64,000 bases of DNA, taken from Thalassotalea_B piscium_A (lineage in GTDB: Bacteria; Pseudomonadota; Gammaproteobacteria; Enterobacterales; Alteromonadaceae). The stretch lies in NCBI GenBank assembly GCA_049347715.1, contig CP186339.1:1798001-1862000 (forward strand), given 5' to 3'. Both the position numbers and the translations under genes were made by a program. The notes under the pieces were generated by a model that ran no database searches, had not been told where the DNA came from, and was given only the letters and a program-made list of their open reading frames with translations. Shown here in pieces: positions 26,989 through 35,203 of this stretch. The first letter of the stretch is position 1. Every line of letters starts with the position of its first letter.

Positions 26989-27885
26989 TTAGTCTTTACT
27001 CGTAGGCTGACATTCTTCTAATAGCCACTCTCGTAGATGGACAACATTATCAAATTTAGCGTGATGTTCAGGATAAACTAAATAGTAACCTTTACCGGTT
27101 TTAGCTCTGATTGAATAGGGTTCAACCAAACGGCCATTTTTTAGATATTCCTCTACATAGGGCATTCTTCCTATTGCAATACCTAAACCTGAAGAGGCAG
27201 CCTCTAGCACTAATCCCCGGCTATCTAAGTCTAACCAATGATCGCTATTAAAATGTTCATTCCCCGTTGCTTTTATCCACTCTTTCCATTCTTCGGGGGT
27301 TAAACTACAGTGAATAAGGGTGTGATCTGAGAGCTCTTTTAAGTTTTCGATGCTAGGTAATTCCTTAGCAATTTCTGGCGTGCACACTAAAAGTAACTCA
27401 TCTTCTATTAAAAAATCACTTTGTAAACCTAGCCAATTGCCATCGCCATACCTAATTGCGGCATCTATATCACCACTACTAAACTCGACAGGAGTGGTTG
27501 CACTCATTAATTTTATGTCCAAATTTGGACAACGTTGTTTTAGCTTAGGTAATAATAAAAGTAACCAACATGAGGCTAACGAATGAAGAAGTTGCAGAGT
27601 TAAGGAAGAACGTTTACCTCGGTTAGTTGTTGCGTTTGTGGCACTTTCTAAACGATCAAACACATCTTGAATTTTTTCTAAGTATTCAGCACCAATACTG
27701 GTTAATGTTGGCTTGCCTTTTTCTCGATGAAAAAGCTGAACGCCAAGATACTCTTCAAGTGAACGTACTTGATGACTTACTGCAGAGGCTGATAAACATA
27801 AATCTTCAGCAGCCAATTTAAAATTATTATATCGAGCGGCTGCTTCAAAAGATCGTAATGCTGCAAACGGTGGGAATCGGCGCAT
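26989..27885 (-). CDS. LysR-type regulator, GcvA-like (copy 1)
   Basis: ATG at 27885 (reading left) is chosen: GAGGAG lies 8 bases before it and the paralogue at 37073-37960 starts with the same MRR.PPFAALRSFEAAAR. A GTG three codons earlier would be too close to that site. The 298-residue protein has an N-terminal winged helix-turn-helix (LAAEDLCLSASAVSHQVRSLEEYLGVQLFHRE) and a C-terminal effector domain. It is read in the same direction as paaG upstream and may be cotranscribed with it. A product or substrate of the island is the likely co-inducer; the effector is unknown. Confidence 0.92.
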   Translation of the reverse strand: MRRFPPFAALRSFEAAARYNNFKLAAEDLCLSASAVSHQVRSLEEYLGVQLFHREKGKPTLTSIGAEYLEKIQDVFDRLESATNATTNRGKRSSLTLQLLHSLASCWLLLLLPKLKQRCPNLDIKLMSATTPVEFSSGDIDAAIRYGDGNWLGLQSDFLIEDELLLVCTPEIAKELPSIENLKELSDHTLIHCSLTPEEWKEWIKATGNEHFNSDHWLDLDSRGLVLEAASSGLGIAIGRMPYVEEYLKNGRLVEPYSIRAKTGKGYYLVYPEHHAKFDNVVHLREWLLEECQPTSKD

Positions 27886-28064
27886 CTGATGCACTCCTCG
27901 ATGAAAGATATAATTTTATACAATATTTTTATAATTAATTCTACTATTTCAATATTTTATCGAAAAAAGAATAAGGGGAGGTATAAGTCAAAAGGAGATT
28001 ATTTATATTACAAAAAAAGTTATTTAGGCACATTTATTGGTGAAAAGTGCCGTTTAGCTCAAAC

Positions 28065-28093
28065 AGAATACAACAATGTTACTCTTGTATTCT
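28065..28093 (-). terminator. Hairpin after paaG
   Basis: AGAATACAA (28065-28073) pairs perfectly with TTGTATTCT (28085-28093). It lies 47 bases past the paaG stop on the minus strand; the T tract on that strand is short. If it works, LysR copy 1 needs its own promoter in 27890-28060. Confidence 0.45.
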
Positions 28094-28139
28094 TTGTTAC
28101 TTTTTATAACGTTATTTAAATTTTGAGGGGCTCTAGTAA

Positions 28140-28931
28140 TTAATTACCAGTAAAGTTTGCTTGGCGTTTTTCCATAAAAGCAGCGACCCCTTCTTGGTAA
28201 TCATGACTTTGGCCCGCAAGTGTTTGTAAATCACGTTCTAAATCTAGTTGCTGATCTAAAGAATTTTCTGTGGAACGTTGAAGCGCTTTTTTAATAAGTG
28301 CTAAACCAAAGGTAGGTTGCTTAGCTAAATGTACGGCCATTTGTAACGCTTCATCATAGAGTTCACTAGCTGGGTAAGTTTTCCATATCATCCCCCACTG
28401 TTCAGCTTGTTCCGCTGTTATTTTTTCACCGAGTAAAGCTAATGCCATCGCTCTTGGCATTCCTACTGAACGGGGCAACGTCCATGTTCCACCACAATCA
28501 GGTACTAAACCTATTTTACAAAAGGCTTGAATAAAACTTGCTTGAGTTGATGCTAATACAATATCACAGGCTAGTGCTATATTAGCGCCAGCACCTGCGG
28601 CAACACCATTTACGGCGCAAATTACAGGTAGTTGAAGTGATCGAATTAATCTAATGAGAGGATTATAATTTTTTTCTATCGAATCACCTAAATTAATTGG
28701 GGCGGCATCGGGGTCATACTTTCTTTCACTTAAGTCTTGCCCAGCACAAAAGCCTTTTCCATTCCCGGTAATTAGTAAGCATCTAACCTGACTATCAGCA
28801 CTAACCAGTTTAAGTACTTCACGAACTTCTTTATGCATTATCTTATTAAAGCTATTCAATTTATCAGGACGGTTAAAGGTTAATACTGCAACGCCTTTAT
28901 TGATAGAAAATTCAATATGTTGATATGACAT
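28140..28931 (-). CDS. paaG: PaaG-like enoyl-CoA isomerase (crotonase family)
   Basis: The 263-residue protein closely follows E. coli PaaG in my memory of that sequence: LNSFN near residue 26, GFCAGQDLSER, VICAVNGVAAGAGANIALACDIV (oxyanion hole), FCKIGLVPDCGGTW with the catalytic Asp of PaaG, and LDLERDLQTLAGQSHDYQEGV. PaaG converts ring-1,2-epoxyphenylacetyl-CoA to its oxepin and also moves double bonds in C6 dehydroadipyl-CoA intermediates. Here the epoxidase genes are absent, so the double-bond isomerase role is more likely. It is divergent from the thiamine-diphosphate enzyme operon. LysR copy 1 follows on the same strand. Confidence 0.85.
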   Translation of the reverse strand: MSYQHIEFSINKGVAVLTFNRPDKLNSFNKIMHKEVREVLKLVSADSQVRCLLITGNGKGFCAGQDLSERKYDPDAAPINLGDSIEKNYNPLIRLIRSLQLPVICAVNGVAAGAGANIALACDIVLASTQASFIQAFCKIGLVPDCGGTWTLPRSVGMPRAMALALLGEKITAEQAEQWGMIWKTYPASELYDEALQMAVHLAKQPTFGLALIKKALQRSTENSLDQQLDLERDLQTLAGQSHDYQEGVAAFMEKRQANFTGN

Positions 28932-29294
28932 TAATGATGTCCGCTAGTACGTTTATGAGATCAATAATTTAGCTTACTTTATAAATAGACGGCAAATGAA
29001 ACAATTTCAGCCTGATATGAATTTTTTAAAAGGATGGCTAAGTACATATTCATTAACATTTGTAGGCGGCGAATATTATTCACTTATCGACAAAATTAAT
29101 TCGTTTGCGAGAAACTTTTAGATTGAACTAAAGTGTTTCAACAATCTTGGTATTGTTTGGTAGCGATATTGTTAAATAACCATTTACTACCAAATGCAGA
29201 GCAAACATAAAAGTTAGAAATAATGGGTATTGGTAACTTTATTTTGAGTCAAAAAATAAGACCTTAATTACTAATACGTAAAATAAATTTATGA
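28932..29294. promoter_or_regulatory. Divergent promoter region between paaG and the aruI-like operon
   Basis: No gene is seen in these 363 bases. The right half has nested repeats that could be operator sites: AACAAT-N6-ATTGTT at 29139-29156, TTGGTAG (29157-29163) with its complement CTACCAA (29187-29193), and CGATATTG at 29164-29171, the same 8-mer as an arm of the inverted repeat at 22327-22348. Confidence 0.55.
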
Positions 29295-30968
29295 ATGAGT
29301 GATCGTACAATGATGAAACGTACCGGTGGTAAAGTATTAATAGATGCGTTAGCAATAAATGGGGTTGATAAGGTCTTTGGTGTTCCTGGTGAGAGCTACC
29401 TTTCAGCGTTAGATGCTTTGTATCAACATGAAACAGGAATGGAATATATTACCTGTAGACAAGAAGGTGGTTCTGCTTTTATGGCAACCTCTTATGCGCG
29501 TTTGACGGGAAAAGTGGGGGTTTGTTTTGTTACTCGCGGACCAGGAGCGACTAATGCCTCTATAGGTGTTCATACAGCATACCAAGACTCAACTGCTATG
29601 GTATTACTTATTGGACAGGTACCTCGTAAAAACCTTGAACGTGAAGCGTTTCAAGAAATTGATTACCGCCGTATGTTCGGTCAAATGTCAAAGTGGACAG
29701 CACAAATTGATGATCCAGCGAGAATTCCTGAATTTATTAATCGCGCTTTTCAAGTGGCGCAATCAGGTCGACCTGGCCCGGTAGTACTTGCTTTACCTGA
29801 AGATATGTTACGAGAGCTAACTGAAGTCGGTGATTTAACACCAGCAGTACCAGTAAGAACTTGTCCTGGTGCGAGTGAACTTGCTCAAATGCAATCAATG
29901 TTATTAGCTTCGAAAAAACCCTTAGTGATTATTGAAGCTGCTTGCTGGGAAGATGAACCTCGCTTAGCTTTTGAAGATTTCTGTTTACGAAACAATATTC
30001 CAGTGGCTGCTGCTTCTCGACGCCAGAGTTTATTTGATAATCGCCATGACTGTTACGTCGGTGATGTAGCATGGGGAAATATTGCAAGCTTAACCAAAGC
30101 CATTGACGAATGTGATTTATTAATTGCATTTGGTGCGCGTTTAGATGAAGGCACAACCTGTAAATACACTGTTTTTACACCACCAGTATTAAAGCAGAAA
30201 TTTATTCATATTTACCCTCAAGCAGAAGAGTTAGGTCGTGTATTTAAAGCTGATCTAATGATCAATGCAGGTATTAGTGAAATGGCGTTAGCCTTGAGTG
30301 AACTTGATATTAACACTCATGATACTTTAGCTGATTGGCGTGAAACTTTACGTGAAGGATATATTCAGTCGTTGACGGCAGATCCTCAACCGGGTGATTT
30401 AGATATGGGTGTGGTTATGACTCATTTACGTCAAACATTACCTCGCGATGCTATTGTTACAACCGGTGCCGGTAATTGTTCAGACTGGCCAAATAAAATT
30501 TATCAGTATAGTGGCAAGGGCACTAACTTATCTTCAGTTAGTGGTGCTATGGGCTATGGTGTTCCTGCAGCTGTAATGGCAAGTATTGTTCATAAAGACC
30601 GACGCGTAGTTTGTTTTTCAGGAGACGGTGACTTCTTAATGAATGGTCAAGAATTAGCCACGGCTATTCAGTATGGTGGTAAGCCAATTATTTTAGTTAT
30701 TAACAATGGCTTATATGGCACTATTCGTATGCATCAACAACGTCGCCATCCTGGTCGTGTTAGTGGTACCGAATTAGTTAACCCTGATTTTGCTGCCTTC
30801 GCAGAATCTTTTGGTGCTTATGGTGAAACCGTAACCCGTACTGAAGATTTTGCCGGAGCCTTTGAACGGGCACGAAATTCAGGTCTTGCTGCAGTGTTAG
30901 AGTTACAAATTGATCCAGAATCTATTTGCTATAACTGCCCACCTTTAAGCGAGCTACCCGCTCTTTAG
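29295..30968 (+). CDS. AruI-like thiamine-diphosphate enzyme (2-oxo acid decarboxylase type)
   Basis: The 557-residue protein belongs to the acetolactate synthase/decarboxylase superfamily. The N-terminal Pyr domain has GVPGESYLSALDAL and the cofactor-activating Glu57 in RQEGGSAFMA; the C-terminal PP domain has the ThDP/Mg motif from GDGDFLMNG to INN. The GVPGESYL start, REAFQEIDYRRMFG and the length fit the subfamily of AruI (2-ketoarginine decarboxylase, 559 residues) better than acetolactate synthase, which usually reads GVPGG. An aminotransferase and an aldehyde dehydrogenase follow immediately, as expected for transamination, decarboxylation and oxidation in sequence. The true 2-oxo acid is unknown. 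ATG 29295 or 29310 are both possible starts; no strong ribosome binding site is seen. Confidence 0.8.
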   Translation: MSDRTMMKRTGGKVLIDALAINGVDKVFGVPGESYLSALDALYQHETGMEYITCRQEGGSAFMATSYARLTGKVGVCFVTRGPGATNASIGVHTAYQDSTAMVLLIGQVPRKNLEREAFQEIDYRRMFGQMSKWTAQIDDPARIPEFINRAFQVAQSGRPGPVVLALPEDMLRELTEVGDLTPAVPVRTCPGASELAQMQSMLLASKKPLVIIEAACWEDEPRLAFEDFCLRNNIPVAAASRRQSLFDNRHDCYVGDVAWGNIASLTKAIDECDLLIAFGARLDEGTTCKYTVFTPPVLKQKFIHIYPQAEELGRVFKADLMINAGISEMALALSELDINTHDTLADWRETLREGYIQSLTADPQPGDLDMGVVMTHLRQTLPRDAIVTTGAGNCSDWPNKIYQYSGKGTNLSSVSGAMGYGVPAAVMASIVHKDRRVVCFSGDGDFLMNGQELATAIQYGGKPIILVINNGLYGTIRMHQQRRHPGRVSGTELVNPDFAAFAESFGAYGETVTRTEDFAGAFERARNSGLAAVLELQIDPESICYNCPPLSELPAL

Positions 30969-30995
30969 TTATTCATTAAAATGGAACGAAACATC

Positions 30996-32198
30996 ATGCC
31001 ACAATTTAATAAGCAGCTTGAACGTTTTCAGCCCTCGGCGATAAACACAGTTTTTTCACTTGCCAGTAAGCTAAAATCTGAAGGGAAAGATATTGTTGAT
31101 CTCAGTATTGGCGAGCCTGATTTTGATACACCGGCACATATCAAAGCGGCGGCAATTCATGCCATTGAATCCGATCAAACTAAATATACGCCATCAGATG
31201 GTGCTAAAGACTTAAAGCAAGCCGTTGTTAATAAGTTTAAGCGAGAAAATAACTTAAGCTATAACACCAATCAAATCGCTATCGACAGTGGTGTTAAGCC
31301 ATTATTGTTTCATGTGATGAAAACATTATTAGATGAGGGCAGTGAAGTTATTGTTCCTACGCCATGTTGGACTTCATATCCAGGCATGGTGATGTTAGCG
31401 GGTGGTGAACCTGTTTTTGTCGCATGCCCACAAGACAAAGGGTTTAAATTACAAGCCGCAGATCTTGAAGCAGCTATTAATGATAACACTCGTTTAGTGA
31501 TGCTTAATTCTCCGAGCAATCCGACTGGAGCAGCTTATAGTGTTGATGAAATGAAATCATTAACAGATGTATTAGTTAAATATCCTCATGTTTGGGTATT
31601 AGCGGATGACATCTATGAGCATATCGTTTTTGACGGTTTTGTTAATGCAAACCCTGCGGCTGTAGAGCCTAAACTCTATGATCGAACCATAGTGCTTAAT
31701 GGTGTTTCAAAGGCGTACTGTATGACAGGTTGGCGTATTGGTTATGCGGCGAGTTCTGAGACGTTTATGCAAATGTTGCTTAAAGTGCTTTCTCAAGGTG
31801 CAGGTTGTCCTTGTTCAGTAAGCCAAGCTGCTGCTGTAGCCGCACTTGAAGGGCCACAAGAATACCTGAAATCGTGGGCAACTACATATCAAGAAAGACG
31901 TGACTATTTAGTTAAGCGATTGGATGCTATTGAGGGAATAGAATGTAACTCTCCAGAAGGGGCCTTTTATTTATATCCAGGTTTTACCGCGCTTATTGGT
32001 AAAAAAACACCTCAAGGTAACGAAATAAAAGACAGTATCGATTTTGTTTCTTATTTATTAGAACATGCTTTAGTTGCTGTAGTGCCTGGTAGCGCCTTTG
32101 AATACGAAAATCATTTTCGTTTGTCATACGCCACTTCACTAAGCGAACTTGAAAAAGCCTGTGATCGTATTGTATTAGCTGTAGAAGCGTTAAGTTAA
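30996..32198 (+). CDS. Class I (type Ib) PLP aminotransferase
   Basis: ATG 30996 is preferred over 30981 because GGA lies 9-10 bases before it; 400 residues. It resembles rhizobial aspartate aminotransferase AatA: LSIGEPDFDTPAHIKAAA, KYTPSDGAKDLK, NSPSNPTGAAY, the PLP Lys239 in NGVSKAYCMTGWRIGYA, and a C-terminal RLSYATSL with the substrate-carboxylate Arg. It converts an amino acid to its 2-oxo acid with 2-oxoglutarate or pyruvate as acceptor. Next to an AruI-like enzyme it takes the place of AruH (arginine:pyruvate transaminase), but its residues look like a general aspartate/aromatic type. It should supply the 2-oxo acid for the enzyme before it. Confidence 0.88.
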   Translation: MPQFNKQLERFQPSAINTVFSLASKLKSEGKDIVDLSIGEPDFDTPAHIKAAAIHAIESDQTKYTPSDGAKDLKQAVVNKFKRENNLSYNTNQIAIDSGVKPLLFHVMKTLLDEGSEVIVPTPCWTSYPGMVMLAGGEPVFVACPQDKGFKLQAADLEAAINDNTRLVMLNSPSNPTGAAYSVDEMKSLTDVLVKYPHVWVLADDIYEHIVFDGFVNANPAAVEPKLYDRTIVLNGVSKAYCMTGWRIGYAASSETFMQMLLKVLSQGAGCPCSVSQAAAVAALEGPQEYLKSWATTYQERRDYLVKRLDAIEGIECNSPEGAFYLYPGFTALIGKKTPQGNEIKDSIDFVSYLLEHALVAVVPGSAFEYENHFRLSYATSLSELEKACDRIVLAVEALS

Positions 32199-32209
32199 GG
32201 AGAACTATT

Positions 32210-33715
32210 TTGCAACACTTACTCGAAAAAAATCATGCTTTTTGGCAAGCCGAAGCGAAGAAAGTTCGTATTGAAACGGGCTTATATATTGATGGTGTTT
32301 ATAGGGACGGTGCCGATCGCCATACACTTGAAACGGTTAACCCTGTTTCGGGTGAAGTTATCGGTGAGTTAGCTATTGCAACTAAAACGGATGTAAATGA
32401 GGCGGTGGCATCGGCTAAACAAGCCTATGATGCAGGTGTCTGGTCGCATATATCGCCACGTAAACGTATGGATGTACTGTTTAAATTTGCTGATCTTGTT
32501 GAACAACATGCAGCTAAATTAACTGTGCTTGAAAGTTTAGATATGGGCAAACCAGTAACCCGCGTACTGACTGCTGATTTACCTGAAGTGATAAGTACTA
32601 TCCGCTACTTTGCGGAATGTATCGATAAAATGGAAGGAGCTGTTACTAACACGGATGATAGTGCTTTTCATTATATTTTACGGGAACCTCTAGGCGTTGT
32701 TGCGGCAATTAGTCCATGGAATTTCCCTATGATGCTTGCTATGTGGAAGGTAATACCAGCACTAGCAGCAGGTAATACTGTCGTACTTAAACCAGCAGAA
32801 CAATCCCCACTAAGTTGTTTGTTTTTAGCTGAATTATTTAGCGAAGCAGGCGGACCTGATGGTGTATTTAATGTCATTAATGGCCCTGGTGAAGTATCAG
32901 GTAAAGCACTTGCTTTGCATATGGATGTCGCCAAAGTGTGTTTTACTGGTTCAACCGAAGTAGGCCGATTGATGATGGTTTATGCAGGACAATCTAACCT
33001 GAAAAAAGTGTCTTTAGAGTGTGGGGGTAAAAGTCCACAAATCATTCTCGCGGATGTACCTAATTTAGATGATGCTGTTGACGCTGCTATTGCAGGTATT
33101 TATGCAAACTCAGGACAGGTGTGTAGTGCTGGTTCACGATTACTCGTTGAACGCTCAATCCATGATGAATTTGTTAAACGCTTTACCGAAAAAGCCAAAA
33201 CGGCATTTGTTCCTGGAGATCCGTTAGATCCTAAGACGACAATGGGACCATTAGTCAGTCAAAATCATTTTAATACTGTTATGGGGTATGTTGAAAAAGG
33301 AAAAAGTGAAGGTGCAAGCTTAGTGTTTGGTGGTAATAAACCACAAGGCTTTGATAAAGGTGCCTACATAGAACCGACCCTTTTTGATAATGTTACCTCA
33401 GAAATGACCATAGCCCGCGAAGAAATATTTGGTCCTGTTGCTGCCATTATTCCAGTAGATGATGCAGATGATGCTATTCGTGTAGCGAATGACAGCATTT
33501 ATGGCTTAGGGGCTTCAGTTTGGACTCGAGATTTGAGTAAAGCGCATAAAATGGTGAAAGAAATCGAAGCGGGAACTGTTTGGGTAAACTGTTACGGCGA
33601 TGGTGATGCAACACAACCTTTTGGTGGTTACAAGCAATCGGGACACGGTCGTGATCGTGGTATGGGATGTTTGTTGTCTTATACCCAAACTAAATCAGTT
33701 TGGCTTAAATTATAA
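32210..33715 (+). CDS. NAD-dependent aldehyde dehydrogenase, KauB/PuuC type
   Basis: The start is a TTG at 32210 with AAGGAGA before it; the next in-frame ATG would remove the conserved N-terminus (HAFWQAEA aligns with PuuC LAYWQDKA), so the TTG is well supported. The 501-residue protein has SPWNFP, FTGSTEVGR, the general-base Glu270 in LECGGKSPQ, and nucleophile Cys305 in SGQVCSAGSR. The C-terminus VWTRDLSKAHKM, CYGDGDATQPFGGYKQSGHGRD is close to PuuC and KauB, which oxidise gamma-amino or gamma-guanidino aldehydes. It should oxidise the aldehyde made by the AruI-like enzyme to a carboxylate for the CoA-transferase. Confidence 0.9.
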   Translation: MQHLLEKNHAFWQAEAKKVRIETGLYIDGVYRDGADRHTLETVNPVSGEVIGELAIATKTDVNEAVASAKQAYDAGVWSHISPRKRMDVLFKFADLVEQHAAKLTVLESLDMGKPVTRVLTADLPEVISTIRYFAECIDKMEGAVTNTDDSAFHYILREPLGVVAAISPWNFPMMLAMWKVIPALAAGNTVVLKPAEQSPLSCLFLAELFSEAGGPDGVFNVINGPGEVSGKALALHMDVAKVCFTGSTEVGRLMMVYAGQSNLKKVSLECGGKSPQIILADVPNLDDAVDAAIAGIYANSGQVCSAGSRLLVERSIHDEFVKRFTEKAKTAFVPGDPLDPKTTMGPLVSQNHFNTVMGYVEKGKSEGASLVFGGNKPQGFDKGAYIEPTLFDNVTSEMTIAREEIFGPVAAIIPVDDADDAIRVANDSIYGLGASVWTRDLSKAHKMVKEIEAGTVWVNCYGDGDATQPFGGYKQSGHGRDRGMGCLLSYTQTKSVWLKL

Positions 33716-33751
33716 ATTAGTCGCTATTAAGAGAAAATATTGAGGATTACT

Positions 33752-35092
33752 ATGACTATTTCCGTTTCAGAATTTATTCAAACAATACGTTATCAAGACA
33801 TACCTGATGATGTATTAGCTGTTATGCGTAGAAGTTTGTTAGATACTATTGGCGTTGCTGCTATAGGCACAACAACACGTATTTCAAGTATTGTTAAAGA
33901 ATTTGCTCGCACACAAATGCCCGCGGGTGTTGATAGCGCGGCTTCGCGTTTACTTTTTTCAGGGTTAACCTTAAGTCCGGTTGGCGCAGCTATGGCAGGG
34001 GCATTCACTGTTGACTCCATTGATGCTCACGATGGTTATTCAAAAGTTAAAGGACATGCAGGCTCAGGTATTTTTCCTGCTGTTATTGCTCTTGTTGATG
34101 ACTTATTGCGTCAAGGGAAAGACGTGAGCAGTCAAGACTTGCTCGTTGCTTTAATCATTGGTTATGAAGTGGGATATCGTTCAGGCTTATGTATGCATGG
34201 CACGGTAGCCGACTACCACACCTCTGGTGCTTGGACTGCTGTAGGTGCAGCGGCCGCAGGTGCTTATTTACTTAAATTAGATCAAGAGCAAACCCGTCAT
34301 GCGCTTGGTATTGCTGAATATCATGGACCTCGTAGTCAAATGATGCGATGTATAGATCATCCAACAATGTTGAGAGATGGTGTCGGCTGGGGAGCTCCAT
34401 CTGGTATTTCTGCTGTTTATATGGCGCAATTAGGTTTTACTGGGGCTCCTGCTATTACTGCTGAAGGTGAAGACGCAAAACCTTACTGGGATGATTTAGG
34501 TCAACGATGGGAAGTTAATAATACCCATTATAAAGCTTATCCTGTTTGTCGTTGGGCTCATCCCGCTATTGATGCAGTACAAGACTTAATGAAAGATAAT
34601 AATTTAGTGAGTGCTGATATTGAGCGAGCTAAAATAAACACCTTTCATTATGCAACCCGTCTAGCTGGTCATGCACCTGAAACTATGGATGAACTGACCT
34701 ACGCGTTAGCCTATCCATTCGCCATTATGGCAGTGCATGGTGAAATTGGTCCGAAACAATTGCAAGAAAGCATTTTGAAAGACAAAGAAGTTCAACGTAT
34801 CAGTTTAGCCACTGAATTGGTTGATGATGCACATTATACCGCAATCAGCATAGATAAACGTTGGGCAGATGTTACCCTATTTTTAAAAGATGGCAGGGTA
34901 TTACAATCAGATGCGCGTACACCGAGAGGGGACCCTGATAATCCATTATCAGATAAAGAGATCAGTGATAAATTTCATTTGCTTGCTGACGATATTATTG
35001 GTGCAGAACGTGCGAATAAAATTGAAAAGTTAATCGCAAATGATGATTTTGATTTGTCTGAATTATTAACACTAATTACAGATAAGTATTGA
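33752..35092 (+). CDS. MmgE/PrpD family protein
   Basis: ATG 33752 is set by GAGGA at 33742-33746; 446 residues. Family signatures: LLDTIGVAAIGT near the N-terminus, DSIDAHDGYSKVKGHAGSGIFPAVIAL (active-site region with Asp/His), YHTSGAWTAVGAAAAGAYLL and HYKAYPVCRWAHPAIDA. The family includes 2-methylcitrate dehydratase PrpD, cis-aconitate decarboxylase and iminodisuccinate epimerase, so dehydration, decarboxylation or epimerisation of a di- or tricarboxylic acid are possible. No other propionate (prp) genes are present, so a PrpD role in the methylcitrate cycle is not supported by context. Confidence 0.85.
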   Translation: MTISVSEFIQTIRYQDIPDDVLAVMRRSLLDTIGVAAIGTTTRISSIVKEFARTQMPAGVDSAASRLLFSGLTLSPVGAAMAGAFTVDSIDAHDGYSKVKGHAGSGIFPAVIALVDDLLRQGKDVSSQDLLVALIIGYEVGYRSGLCMHGTVADYHTSGAWTAVGAAAAGAYLLKLDQEQTRHALGIAEYHGPRSQMMRCIDHPTMLRDGVGWGAPSGISAVYMAQLGFTGAPAITAEGEDAKPYWDDLGQRWEVNNTHYKAYPVCRWAHPAIDAVQDLMKDNNLVSADIERAKINTFHYATRLAGHAPETMDELTYALAYPFAIMAVHGEIGPKQLQESILKDKEVQRISLATELVDDAHYTAISIDKRWADVTLFLKDGRVLQSDARTPRGDPDNPLSDKEISDKFHLLADDIIGAERANKIEKLIANDDFDLSELLTLITDKY

Positions 35093-35112
35093 GTTAATTA
35101 ATACGTTTTTAA

Positions 35113-35147
35113 GCGCTCAAGATTAAGTGGTACTTGAGCGCATTTTT
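35113..35147 (+). terminator. Rho-independent terminator after the MmgE/PrpD gene
   Basis: GCGCTCAAG (35113-35121) pairs perfectly with CTTGAGCGC (35133-35141), then ATTTTTC. It separates the enzyme genes from the NhaC-type transporter. Confidence 0.85.
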
Positions 35148-35203
35148 CGAATTTGAGGGGATTCATTTATTCCTATTATACTAAAAACCAGAGGAACTTA
35201 AAA

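Noticed and set aside
29295..30968. Acetolactate synthase assignment
   Set aside because: GVPGESYL replaces the usual GVPGG region, no regulatory subunit gene follows, and the context is catabolic.
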